Notes: generated from the letters alone by a model not told the origin. DNA of 64,000 nucleotides from BP-464 sp963825415 (GCA_963825415.1 CAWGTD010000013.1:62001-126000); one strand, 5' to 3'. Shown: positions 51,549 through 60,525, counted from the first letter of the stretch. Translations and numbers: made by a program.

Positions 51549-51576
51549 GCATCGGCGGTCCGCCCCGGGGACTTGA
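51549..51576 (-). promoter_or_regulatory. Possible sigma-28/WhiG-type promoter for the cupredoxin gene
   Basis: TCAAG (51576-51572), 15 bases, then GCCGATGC (51556-51549), with 6 of 8 bases matching GCCGATAA. It is the best of the three such sites. Transcription would begin close to the terminator hairpin, which would then form the 5' end of the message. Confidence 0.4.
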
Positions 51577-51579
51577 GCC

Positions 51580-52197
51580 TCACCTGGGGGTCATGAAGGC
51601 GATCGCCGTGCTCGAGCCGCCCTCGCGCCGCAGCGTCACGATGCGGCGGCCGGGTTGGACGGCGTCGCGGATCGCGCCGACGCGGTCGCCGAGCCGGTCG
51701 GCCAGAGCATCGATGTCGCTGACGACCAGCGTCAGACCCCACAGCGCCGCGCGGTCACGGCCCTCGATCGGCCCCGCGAGCTCCAGCAGCGCGGTGCCGA
51801 GCACGTAGAAGGCCTGGCGCAGAGGGCCATCGGGCACCTCACGCACGCGACGGGGCTCGAGCCCGCCCGCACGTAGCGCGGCCATCGTGCGGCCGAGATC
51901 GCCGGTCAGCGCCACGACGTGGTCGACCGCCACGACGCCGTTGGGGTGCTCGTCAGCGACGGGCGGCGCTTCCACGGCTGGCGGGCTTGGTGTCGCCCGC
52001 GGGACCGGCAGGCCGTCGAGGTCGCCGTCGGCCAGGCCGCGCACGCTCCAGCCGACGATGCCCTCCCCCACTCCGGTCCCGGCCAGGCGAATCGTCACGC
52101 CGCCGATCAACGCCGCGTCGTCGTCGACCGCGAAGCCAAGCTCCCGCCAGGTCCGCGGGTCGTCGGCCAGGACGAGCTCGTCGAGGACGGCGGTCAC
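51580..52197 (-). CDS. VOC (glyoxalase/bleomycin-resistance fold) protein
   Basis: The protein is 205 residues. NGVVAVDHVVALTGDLGRTMAALRAGG is a typical VOC betaalphabetabetabeta start, and ALWGLTLVVSDIDALADRLG begins a second module. The N-terminal third is unlike other VOC proteins. No clear metal-ligand set or substrate is evident. The GTG start overlaps the glycosyltransferase stop, so they are co-translated. Confidence 0.7.
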   Translation of the reverse strand: MTAVLDELVLADDPRTWRELGFAVDDDAALIGGVTIRLAGTGVGEGIVGWSVRGLADGDLDGLPVPRATPSPPAVEAPPVADEHPNGVVAVDHVVALTGDLGRTMAALRAGGLEPRRVREVPDGPLRQAFYVLGTALLELAGPIEGRDRAALWGLTLVVSDIDALADRLGDRVGAIRDAVQPGRRIVTLRREGGSSTAIAFMTPR

Positions 52198-53544
52198 TAT
52201 GCGCGAGCCGTGGCGACGCGGCTGCCCGACGTCCGCGCCTCTTCGAGCACGTCGGCGAGGCGCTCGGCGATCGCCGGCCACGCGTAGAGCCCACGGGCGT
52301 TGTCGTACGCGGCGGCGCCGCGCCGGCGGCGCTCGTCGGGGTCGTTGACCGCTTCGACCAGCGCGTCGGCCAGCATCGCCTCGTCGTCGGGCTCCACGAG
52401 CCAGCCGGTCACGCCGTCGTCGACGATCTCGCCGGGGCCGTAGCGGTCGACCGCGATCGCGGGCAGACCGCAGGCCATGCCCTCCACCAGCACGGCGCCG
52501 AACTGCTCGCAGACCGAGGGCAGCACGATCACGTCGGAGGCCGTGAGGAAGTCCGGCAGCTCCTCGTGTGCATGCCAGCCCGCCAGGCGGACGTCGTGGG
52601 CACCGGTGGCCTCGATCGTCTCCTGGGGATGCTCGCCCTCCCACTCGCCGGGGTGCCCGCCCACGATCACGAGCGAGGCCCGCCGCTCGAAGCGATCCCT
52701 GGCGGACTCCCACGCACGGATGAGCAGCCCGATGCGCTTGACGGCGGTGAAGCGGCCCACGAACAGGACGACCGTGCCGGCGGCGACGCGTGCGGCCTCG
52801 TGGACGCTGTAATGGATCGCCCCCTCCTCGGTGCCCGGCGCCCAGCCGCGCGGCTCCTCGAAGAGGCTCTGGCGCCAGTGGCGGGCGCGGTCGACGTGGT
52901 GGCGGTCGAAGTGCTCGGGGTCGAAGCCGTTGGGCAGGACGGTGCAGCGGTCGGCCTCGACGTCGAGCAGCTTGCGCGCCCGGTCCAGCTGGCTGGGCGA
53001 GAGCAGGATGATGCGATGGCTGCTCGCAGCCCAGCGCGCGCATCCGGGACGCCCACTCCTCGGCGTGCGTCCAGCTCGCCGGCGCGCCCTCCGCGATCGC
53101 TTCGAGCATCAGCAGCTCGGTGCCGTGCAGATGGGTCACCACCGGCACGTGCGGGGCGACGCGCGCCGCCGCCTCGTGCAGCGGCGTGAGGTGGTGCAGG
53201 TGCAGCACGTCGGCATCCGCGGCGCCCGCCGCCTGCAAGCGGGCGGCCCAGGCGTCGACGTGGCGCTCGAACGCGGCGTCGTCGACCGAGGCGTAGATGC
53301 GGTCCGGAGCGTCCTTGCGGTCCTCGTAGGACGGGTGCATCGGCATGTCGCCCTGTGGCTCGAAGTGCGCCGCATGGACGTCGAGGCCGGCGTAGTAGCG
53401 CTCGGCGTCTCCGTATCCCGGGAGCGACCCGCTGAGGATCGTGGCCTCCCAGCCGTGGGCGGGCAGCTCACGGGCCAGGGCGCGCGCGACCATCGCCGAA
53501 CCGCCGCGAGGGAAGAACATCAGGGCGGAGAGCACGCGCGGCAT
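52197..53544 (-). CDS. Glycosyltransferase family 4-type, frameshifted
   Basis: The protein begins MPRVLSALMFFPRGGSAMVARALARE and has VVTHLHGTELLMLEA. The frame then slips at GG 53018-53019. Removing one base continues as RIILLSPSQLDRARKLL, then VLFVGRFTAVKRIGLLIRAW, SDVIVLPSVCEQFGAVLVEGMACGLP and DDGVTGWLVEPDD, giving 448 residues. The E-x7-E region (EQFGAVLVE) is the GT4 signature. The nucleotide sugar and acceptor are unknown. It lies between a phosphodiester glycosidase-like gene and a VOC gene. Confidence 0.82.
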
Positions 53545-53570
53545 GCCCCGGTTGTACCCGAGGACGGGGT

Positions 53571-54353
53571 TCAGTGCTGCGCTCGGAACACCAGCGCCGT
53601 CGACACGGCGCGCCCGCCGGCGATCTCCCTGCCGTGCGCTTCGCGCGGGCGATTGCGCAGCCGCCCTGCGCAGACGAGCGAGGTCGAGCCTCCCCCGTCG
53701 AGGTTGATGGCCTCCGTCGCTCCGAGGCCGACCAGCGTGTCGGCGAGCTCCTGAAGCGTCATGCCGGCGTCGCGGTCGTGCCGGCCGTCGCATACGACGG
53801 CGAGCAGCCGGTCGCCCGCGAGCGCAAGCGCGGCACGCGGGTAGCGCCCGTCGGTGATGTCGGAGTCGAACTGCGCCGCGCCCGCCGAGAAGCCCTCGGG
53901 GTCGCCGTCGACGACCGCCCGCCCGGCGCTGACGAGCAGCGGGCCGGCCTGAAGCAGGTCACCGGGCGGCATCGCCGCCAGCGCGTCACGCCGGACGATG
54001 CTCAGATCCCCGCCGACCACGTGCACGCAGGCGCGCATCCGGGCCCAGGGCGCGTCGAACGGCACGCTGAGGCGCCGCACACCGCGGGTGCGCAACTCGC
54101 CGAGCGGCGCACCATCCGGCCGGACGTAGAACCCGCCGACCAAAGCCTCGGGAACCGCACGGGCGCGACACCAGGCTTCGAGGGGCGCCGGCCGCTGGAG
54201 GCGCACGACGCCGACCTCGGTGCTCGAACGGTCGTACGTCGCCACGTAGAGCGTTGTCCGGGCGCCGTCGGAGAGCCGCAGACGGCTCTCCTCGAGGTGG
54301 CGGGGGGCGAACGGCGCACGCAGCGCACGGGGACGGCTGGGCAGGGCGAGCAT
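53571..54353 (-). CDS. Phosphodiester glycosidase-like (NAGPA/PF09992) protein
   Basis: The protein is 260 residues. NLDGGGSTSLVCAGRL is the hallmark motif of phosphodiester glycosidases (NAGPA domain), preceded by VGGFYVRPDG, QAGPLLVSAG and VVCDGRHDRDAGMTLQELA. The human enzyme uncovers mannose-6-phosphate; bacterial members act on surface glycans or are uncharacterised. No signal peptide is seen. It starts the operon running into the glycosyltransferase gene 26 bases downstream. Confidence 0.75.
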   Translation of the reverse strand: MLALPSRPRALRAPFAPRHLEESRLRLSDGARTTLYVATYDRSSTEVGVVRLQRPAPLEAWCRARAVPEALVGGFYVRPDGAPLGELRTRGVRRLSVPFDAPWARMRACVHVVGGDLSIVRRDALAAMPPGDLLQAGPLLVSAGRAVVDGDPEGFSAGAAQFDSDITDGRYPRAALALAGDRLLAVVCDGRHDRDAGMTLQELADTLVGLGATEAINLDGGGSTSLVCAGRLRNRPREAHGREIAGGRAVSTALVFRAQH

Positions 54354-54405
54354 CGCGTCGGGGCCGACCGTGACAGGCGCGGCGGTCAGCCCTGTGACGT
54401 TTCGG

Positions 54406-54476
54406 TGAGAAGTCGCGGTTTCCTGCGGACCTGAAGAGCCGCAAGTAAGCGGTGCATCGTGCGTTTGCGCCTGTAG
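54406..54476 (+). promoter_or_regulatory. Element E2 with AGCCGCAAGTAA core
   Basis: TGAGAA at 54406-54411 is followed 25 bases later by AGCCGCAAG (54437-54445), TAA, and TGCGTTT downstream. The same order and near-identical spacing occur in E1 (48592-48659). It lies in the divergent gap upstream of the Asp-box gene. Confidence 0.3.
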
Positions 54477-54536
54477 ACAGCTCGTTCACGCGGCCCAAGG
54501 GAGGCCTTCGTCTCATGAGTCAGGCAATGCGCAGGT

Positions 54537-55960
54537 GTGTCCGGTTGGCTGTCGCTGGCCGGCCTGTTGGCCGTCGCGGCGACGGTGCCGGCGACCTCCC
54601 AGGCCGTTCCGCTGACGTTCGGTGCCAAGAAGTTCGTCGATCACGGCCTCGGCGGCGGCGAGCCGCTGATGTTCGCCGACAACATGCACGGGACGATCAT
54701 CTACACCAGCCACGAGGGCACCACGCACCTCTATCGCAACGGCGTCGCCACGACGGTGCCGGACTGGTTCGCCAACTACCGCAACCAGGTCAACGAGTGG
54801 TACTCCGAGGACGACGGCAAGACCTTCAAGCGCGTCAACTGGAACGGCACCGGCTTCTTCCAGAACCCCGCGCAGAACACCGGCTTCAGCGACCCCGACC
54901 TCACCCAGGACGAGGGCGGCCGCGTCTACAACACGGGCATCAACCTGGTCAACGACGCCTTGTTCTCGACGATCGACGGCGGCCGGAACTGGGATCTCGG
55001 CACGATCCAGTGCCATGAGGGCGACCGGCCGTGGCTGGCCGGCGGCAAGCCGAACGAGGTCTTCCTGGCCACCAACGCCAGCAACGGCGGCCACATGATC
55101 ATGCAGAGCACCGACGGCGGCAGCAGCTGCGGGGCGTCCTTCAAGAGCCCGGGCGGCAACGGCAAGCTCTACTACGACAAGAAGATGGCCGACGGCAAGG
55201 GCGGGCTCGTCGAGCCGAACACCTCGATGGGTCTGAACACCTGGAACCGCGGCGACGCGGCGTTCACGAAGCAGCCGGGGCGGGCCACCAAGGAGGGAAT
55301 CCTCTCCCACTGGCCGGCGATCGCGCTCGACGACGCCAGCACCGTCTACATGGTCTGGGACACCGACCCGCGGGCGCGACTCCGGGTTCTCCTGCAGCGA
55401 CACCGTGGTCGGCAACGGCCGCTCGGGGGCACCGCTGGCCAACCAGATCAAGTACGCCTACACCAAGGACCACGGCGCGACCTGGTCGGCACCGGTGACG
55501 ATCACGGCGCCGAAGAACGCTCGCGCCTTCTGGCCCTGGATCGTGGCGGGCGCCAAGGGCAGGATCAACGTCGTCTGGTACCAGAGCGACAGCCTGGTCG
55601 ACCTCGACTGCGAGGCGCTCGTCGATCCGCGTGTACTCGTCGTACATCGGGCAGGCGGACACGGCCACGCCGTTCGTCCACAACGCCTTGGTCTCCGACA
55701 ACCCGATCCACTCCGGCGGGGTATGCCAGGGCGGGACGACCTGCCTGGCCACGGGCCAGGACCGCAGGCTCGGCGACTTCTTCACCAACGCCGTCGACAA
55801 GGACGGCTGCGTGATGATCGCCGCGAGCGACACGACGGCGAGGGACCCGGTCACCGCACAGCCGCTCCCCTACTCGGAGCCGGTCCTGTTCCGCCAGACG
55901 GCGGGCAAGCCGCTGCGCGGCACCGGCGACTGCTCGGCCCGGGCGGCGATCCGCCCCTAG
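54537..55960 (+). CDS. Secreted Asp-box (sialidase-fold-like) protein, two frameshifts
   Basis: A signal peptide (SGWLSLAGLLAVAATVPAT, then SQA) leads to a beta-propeller with four Asp-box-like turns: SEDDGKTFKRV, IDGGRNWDLG, STDGGSSCGAS and TKDHGATWSAP. The frame breaks at GGG 55372-55374 and again near 55613-55622. Removing one base at each gives 473 residues. The usual sialidase RIP motif and Arg triad were not identified, so sialidase activity is not claimed. Start GTG 54537 lacks the basic n-region, which lies in another frame at 54514 (MSQAMRRC), so a further upstream shift is possible. Confidence 0.65.
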
Positions 55961-56319
55961 CGAGAACGCTTGCGCTGGGCGCGCGCGGCCTTCGCGCGCG
56001 CCCGGGCGCGCTCCTTCTCACGCTGCGAGCGGCGTGGCTTGGAGCCCGCCGTACCCGGCCGCGCCTCGCCTTCCTTGACCGGTGCGCGGCTGCGAGCGTC
56101 GGTGACGATCGCCCAGCCGATGCCGGCCAAGAGGATCGCGCCCGCGCTGAAGATCAGGATCTCCTGCCAGCTCTCGAGCCCGCCCGAATCGGCGTCGGGC
56201 TGGACCACGACAGTCGGGGTCGTCTGGCCCTGGGCGGGCGGTAACGGCGCGAACTGAGCCTGGGCGGCCGCCGGGGCCAGGGCGAGCGCGAGGGCGGCGA
56301 GCAGGACCGTGGGTCGCAT
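55957..56319 (-). CDS. Exported membrane protein with basic tail
   Basis: The protein is 120 residues. A signal peptide (MRPTVLLAALALALAPAAA), a Pro/Gln spacer, one transmembrane helix (ILIFSAGAILLAGIGWAIV) and a highly basic cytoplasmic tail (RARARAKAARAQRKRSR) are visible. This layout is a type I single-pass protein. The family is not recognised. It diverges from the next gene and overlaps the Asp-box gene stop. Confidence 0.6.
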   Translation of the reverse strand: MRPTVLLAALALALAPAAAQAQFAPLPPAQGQTTPTVVVQPDADSGGLESWQEILIFSAGAILLAGIGWAIVTDARSRAPVKEGEARPGTAGSKPRRSQREKERARARAKAARAQRKRSR

Positions 56320-56340
56320 CGGCCTGCGATCATTGCAGCG

Positions 56341-56946
56341 ATGCCACCCAAGCAGCGCCAGATCAAGATCGAGCAGCGCGGCGCCCTCGCGGCGATGCAG
56401 GCGCTCGACTCGAAGACCGACGAGGAGCTCGCGAACGAGACCCGGTTCAAGTCCGCGGCGCAGGCGATTCTCGGCGCGCGGGCGGCCGAGCGCTTCGACG
56501 TCCAGGCTGCTCGCTCCCACTTCCAGAAGGCCCTCGCGGCCGCCCGCCCGCAGGAGCGCATGCAGCTGCGGCGCATGGCCGACGCCTCGCTGGCGATGGC
56601 CGAGCGGCGCCCGGACGACCTCAAGGCGGCGATGGAGCGCCTCGGCCAGGCCCCTCCCGGCGGCCGGCAGCTGTTCGTGTTGCGCCTGCTGGCGCTGGTC
56701 AACCCGCCGCCCAACTCGGGCAGGCTCACCCGCCTGCGCGGAATCGCGCTGATCGTCCTGCTGATCGTGGTGCTGCTCGCGCTCGGGTTCGGCATCGTCA
56801 AGCTCATCGCGCTGCCGCTCGGCGGCGTCAGCACGGGAGCGGCGATCCCGCTCGGCCTGGTCGTGGTGCTTGTGGTCCTGGGCGTCCTCACGCTCGTGGG
56901 CCGGCGGCGCCAGGCCAAAGCAGTGAAAGCACGCGGCGGCGGCTGA
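56341..56946 (+). CDS. Membrane protein of unknown function
   Basis: The protein is 201 residues. The N-terminal 130 residues are soluble, helical and charged. Then come two transmembrane helices (RGIALIVLLIVVLLALGFGIV and IPLGLVVVLVVLGVLTLVG) and a short basic C-terminus. FDVQAARSHFQKALAAARPQERM looks like a TPR-type helix pair. No family is assigned. SRAP follows after 4 bases. Confidence 0.6.
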   Translation: MPPKQRQIKIEQRGALAAMQALDSKTDEELANETRFKSAAQAILGARAAERFDVQAARSHFQKALAAARPQERMQLRRMADASLAMAERRPDDLKAAMERLGQAPPGGRQLFVLRLLALVNPPPNSGRLTRLRGIALIVLLIVVLLALGFGIVKLIALPLGGVSTGAAIPLGLVVVLVVLGVLTLVGRRRQAKAVKARGGG

Positions 56947-56950
56947 GCCG

Positions 56951-57580
56951 ATGTGCGGGCGGTTCACGGTGGCGACCGGCGACCTCGCCGGCCTGCGCGC
57001 ACGCTTCGGGCTCGACGAGCGCGTCGAGCTGCGCCGCCGCTACAACGTCGCGCCGGGCGACGAGGTCGTGGCCGTGACCCGCAACGGCGGTGCGCTGCTG
57101 CGCTGGGGATTCCTGCGCGACAACGCCTACACGACCATCAACGCCCGCGCGGAGTCGCTCGGTGAACGTCCGACCTGGCGCGCAGCGCTGCACGAGGGCC
57201 GCTGCCTGGTCGTCGCCGACGGCTTCTACGAGTGGCAGCAGGGCCCCGACGGCCGCAAGCACCCTTACTGGATCACGCGCACCGACCACCAGCCGTTCGC
57301 GTTTGCCGGGCTGGCCTCGCCCTGGGGCACGGTCGCGATCGTCACCACCACGGCCACGTCCGAGCTCGCCGAGCTCCACGACCGTATGCCGGTGATCCTG
57401 CCGCCCGACACCGAGTCGGCCTGGCTCGCGAGCCGCACCTCCGACGACGCCGCCCAGGAGCTCCTGCAGCCCTTCGGGGACACCGCGGCGGTGGAGGTCG
57501 GGCCGGCGGTCAACGACGCGCGCTACGACGGGCCCGAGTGCCTCGAGCCGGCGCCACCGCCGGACCCGACGCTGTTCTAG
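56951..57580 (+). CDS. SRAP domain protein (YedK/HMCES)
   Basis: The protein is 209 residues. Cys2 in MCGRF is the residue that crosslinks to abasic sites. INARAES, FYEWQQGPDGRKHPYWI and HDRMPVILPPD supply the conserved Asn, Glu and His. SRAP proteins shield abasic sites in single-stranded DNA by a covalent link. The ATG at 56951 puts Cys at position 2 as required. Confidence 0.93.
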   Translation: MCGRFTVATGDLAGLRARFGLDERVELRRRYNVAPGDEVVAVTRNGGALLRWGFLRDNAYTTINARAESLGERPTWRAALHEGRCLVVADGFYEWQQGPDGRKHPYWITRTDHQPFAFAGLASPWGTVAIVTTTATSELAELHDRMPVILPPDTESAWLASRTSDDAAQELLQPFGDTAAVEVGPAVNDARYDGPECLEPAPPPDPTLF

Positions 57581-58260
57581 CTCTCCGAGAGCGTCGCCTT
57601 CTCGATGACGACCGGGTCGAGCGGGCGTTCGCCGGCGTTGGTCGGCGTGGCCGCGATGCGATCCATGGCGGTCGTGCTGCCGGTGACGCGGCCGACGATC
57701 GCGTAGATCGCGGGCAGGCCGGCGTCCTGGCCGGTGACGATGTAGAACTGGCTGCCCGACGCGCCGGCCGGGTCGACCTGCGACTTGGCCATCGCGACCA
57801 CGCCGCGCGTGTACGCGGTGTTCATGGGCGGCTTCTCGACCACCGTGTAGCCCGGGCCACCCTGGCCGTTGCCGAGCGGGTCTCCGCCCTGGATGACGAA
57901 GTCCGCCACCACGCGGTGGAAGGTCAGCCCGTCGTAGAAGCCGCGCCGCACCAGCGCGGCGACCGACGAGGCCGTCTTCGGGGCGCGCTTGACGTCGAGG
58001 CGGATGCTGATGTCGCCGCAGTTGGTCTGGAGCTTGACCACCCAGCGCTTGGATGCACTCAGCTGTGAACTCGGCTTTTGCAGATGCTGCTCGCCGCGCG
58101 GCTCGGGCTGGGCGACCTTGGTGCAGCCCGCCGCGGTGGTCTGCTCTGCCGGGGCGGCCGTGGCGGTCGAGGTCGTCGTCTTCTTCTTGGAGTCCGACCC
58201 GCCGCAGGCGCCGATGCCGATGGCGGCGACGAGAACGGCGAGGGCGACCGTGCGCGGCAT
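57577..58260 (-). CDS. Cyclophilin-type peptidyl-prolyl isomerase lipoprotein
   Basis: The protein is 227 residues. The signal peptide ends in the lipobox IGACGG (Cys about 19), so it is lipid-anchored outside the cell and processed by LspA. A Thr/Ala-rich spacer precedes the cyclophilin domain, with FHRVVADFVIQGGDP, MAKSQVDPAGASGSQFYIV and a shortened C-terminal half. It should catalyse prolyl isomerisation of exported proteins. TATCCT is 8 bases before the ATG (58274-58269). Confidence 0.88.
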   Translation of the reverse strand: MPRTVALAVLVAAIGIGACGGSDSKKKTTTSTATAAPAEQTTAAGCTKVAQPEPRGEQHLQKPSSQLSASKRWVVKLQTNCGDISIRLDVKRAPKTASSVAALVRRGFYDGLTFHRVVADFVIQGGDPLGNGQGGPGYTVVEKPPMNTAYTRGVVAMAKSQVDPAGASGSQFYIVTGQDAGLPAIYAIVGRVTGSTTAMDRIAATPTNAGERPLDPVVIEKATLSES

Positions 58261-58312
58261 GGGGCGCGAGGATAGCCGAGCGTTGGCGCGGCCGGACTAG
58301 GCTTCGCGCCCG

Positions 58313-59191
58313 ATGGACCGCGACGCGTGCCTGCTGGTCAACCCCTCCGCGGGCGGCGGCAAGGCCGCGCGCGTGTTGCCCGACGTACAGGCCGAACTCC
58401 GTCGCCTCGGCGTGAGCTTCCACACCATCGAGACCACCTCGCTCGAGCACGCGACAGAGCTGGCCCACACGGCCGCGCTGGGCGGCGAGGCGGTGGTGAC
58501 GCTCAGCGGCGACGGGCTGATCGGCAGCGTGGTCGGCGCGCTGCGCAAGGTTCCGGGGGCGCTGCTCGGCGTCCTGCCCGGCGGGCGGGGCAACGACCTC
58601 GTCCGGGTGCTCGGCATTCCCCGCGAGGCGGTCCCCGCGTGCCAGGTGATCGCCACGGGCACGCCGCGAGCCCTGGACATCGGCGACGTCGAGGGCCGGT
58701 CGTTCATCGGCATCGCGAGCCTGGGCTTCGACTCGGTGGCCAACAAGATCGCCAACGAGGCGCCCGCACGCCTGGGCCAGCTGGTCTACGTCTATGGAGC
58801 GCTGCGTGCGCTGGCCTCGTGGCGGCACGCCACGTTCACCATCGAGCTCGAGGACACAACGCGGACCTTCACGGGCTGGAGCGTCGGCGCCTGCAACTCC
58901 CGCGCCTATGGCGGCGGCATGTACGCCGCGCCCGACGCCGAGCTCGACGACGGTCTGCTCGACGTGGTGCTGTGCTCGAAGACCAGCAAGCTGGGGTTCC
59001 TGCGCGTCGTGGCCCGGACCTTCAAGGGAACGCACGTCGAGCTGCCGAGCGTCGAGGTCCGGCGCGGCGCCTCGGTTCGGATCTCCGCCGACCGGCCGTT
59101 CGTCGTTTACGCGGACGGCGATCCGATCGGAGAGGTGCCGGTCACCATCAAGGTCATCCCGCACGCGCTGGAGGTGCTGTGCCCCTCCTAG
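58313..59191 (+). CDS. Diacylglycerol kinase-family lipid kinase
   Basis: The protein is 292 residues. NPSAGGGKA, SGDGLIGSV and PGGRGNDLVR are the nucleotide-binding motifs of the DagK/YegS/LCB5 family. It phosphorylates diacylglycerol or a similar lipid. In the usual SGDGT motif the Thr is Leu. TAGGCT is 9 bases before the ATG. It overlaps murT by 13 bases, so it belongs to the lipid II amidation operon by position. Confidence 0.87.
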   Translation: MDRDACLLVNPSAGGGKAARVLPDVQAELRRLGVSFHTIETTSLEHATELAHTAALGGEAVVTLSGDGLIGSVVGALRKVPGALLGVLPGGRGNDLVRVLGIPREAVPACQVIATGTPRALDIGDVEGRSFIGIASLGFDSVANKIANEAPARLGQLVYVYGALRALASWRHATFTIELEDTTRTFTGWSVGACNSRAYGGGMYAAPDAELDDGLLDVVLCSKTSKLGFLRVVARTFKGTHVELPSVEVRRGASVRISADRPFVVYADGDPIGEVPVTIKVIPHALEVLCPS

Positions 59192-60525
59192 GGGCGAAGG
59201 TCGCCGCCGCGCGCGCGGCGGGCGCCCTGTCGCGCCGCACCGGCCGCGGCGGCACGAGCCTGCCAGGCAAGCTGCTCATGCGCCTGGACCGCGAGGCGAT
59301 CCGTCGCCTCGCCGCGCACCTGCCGCAGGGCAGCGTCGTGGTCTCGGCGACCAACGGCAAGACGACCACCGCCGCGATGGTCGCGCGGATCCTCGAACGG
59401 ACGGGCGTGCGGCTCGTCCACAACCGCGCCGGGGCGAACATGGCCGGCGGTGTCGCCACGGCCCTGCTCGAGGGCGACGGCGAGCTCGGACTCTTCGAGG
59501 TCGACGAGTTCTGGCTGGACCGGGTCGCCGACCAGCTGCACCCGCGCGCGCTTCTGCTGGCCAACCTGTTCCGCGACCAGCTCGACCGCTACGGCGAGCT
59601 CGAGGTGATCGCCGACCGCTGGGCGGCCGTGGCGGCGGCGCACGAGGGCGCGCTGGTCCTCAACGCCGACGACCCGCTGGTGGCCGACCTCGGGCGCGAC
59701 CGTGCCGACGTCACCTACTTCGGCGTCGCCGACGACGCGATGGCGATGGCCGAGATGCAGCACGCGGCCGATTCGAAGCACTGCCGCCGCTGCGGCGCCC
59801 CCTACGTCTACGAGGCGATCTACATGGGCCACCTCGGGCGCTACCACTGCCCGACCGGCGACGCCCGGCGGCCCGACCCCGTCGTCTACGCCACCGACGT
59901 CGCACTCCAGGGGACCCGCTCGGCCGCGTTCACGCTGCACACCCCCACCGGCCAGGCGCGCGTCGAGCTCCCGCTGCCCGGCCTCTACAACGTCTACAAC
60001 GCGCTGGGTGCGGCGGCCGTCACGCTGGCGCTCGGCGCCGCGCTCGACGACGTGGTCGCCGGCCTGGAGTCCGTCTCCCCCGCGTTCGGCCGTGCCGAAA
60101 CCGTCGCGCTCGCCCCGCAGCAGGAGCTCGCGATCCTGCTGGTCAAGAACCCCGCCGGCGCGAACGAGGTCCTGCGCACGCTGGTGCTGGAGCCGGGCGA
60201 GCACGACCTCCTGGGCGTGTTGAACGACCTCACGGCCGACGGCCGGGACGTCTCCTGGGTCTGGGATGCCGACTTCGAGGTGCTCGCCGGCCGCGTGCAC
60301 CGGGTGACGTGCTCGGGCACGCGGGCCGAGGAGCTCGCGGTGCGCCTGAAGTACGCGGGCATCCCGGTCGAGCGGATCGCGGTCGAACCGCGGCTCGAGG
60401 CGGCACTGAACCGAGCCGCCGGGGACGGGGCGGGGCGCCTGTACGCGCTGCCCACCTACACCGCGATGCTCGAGTTGCGCGAGCTGCTCACGCGCCGCGG
60501 GGTCACCAGCGGGTCGTTCGTGTGA
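59179..60525 (+). CDS. murT: Lipid II isoglutaminyl synthase, MurT subunit
   Basis: The protein is 448 residues. A Mur-ligase core has SATNGKTTTAAMVARIL and a DEFWLD segment. The inserted zinc ribbon has CRRC and HCPTGD, with the expected fourth cysteine absent (Gly instead). The C-terminal DUF1727 has LVKNPAGANEVLR and DVSWVWDADFE, which carries the Asp that binds GatD. With GatD it amidates the glutamate of lipid II. GTG at 59179 overlaps the lipid kinase gene. An unusual methyltransferase gene separates it from gatD. Confidence 0.92.
   Translation: MPLLGAKVAAARAAGALSRRTGRGGTSLPGKLLMRLDREAIRRLAAHLPQGSVVVSATNGKTTTAAMVARILERTGVRLVHNRAGANMAGGVATALLEGDGELGLFEVDEFWLDRVADQLHPRALLLANLFRDQLDRYGELEVIADRWAAVAAAHEGALVLNADDPLVADLGRDRADVTYFGVADDAMAMAEMQHAADSKHCRRCGAPYVYEAIYMGHLGRYHCPTGDARRPDPVVYATDVALQGTRSAAFTLHTPTGQARVELPLPGLYNVYNALGAAAVTLALGAALDDVVAGLESVSPAFGRAETVALAPQQELAILLVKNPAGANEVLRTLVLEPGEHDLLGVLNDLTADGRDVSWVWDADFEVLAGRVHRVTCSGTRAEELAVRLKYAGIPVERIAVEPRLEAALNRAAGDGAGRLYALPTYTAMLELRELLTRRGVTSGSFV

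Noticed and set aside
54537..55960. Annotation as an active exo-alpha-sialidase
   Set aside because: Asp-box turns are present, but the RIP motif and catalytic Arg/Tyr/Glu set were not identified.
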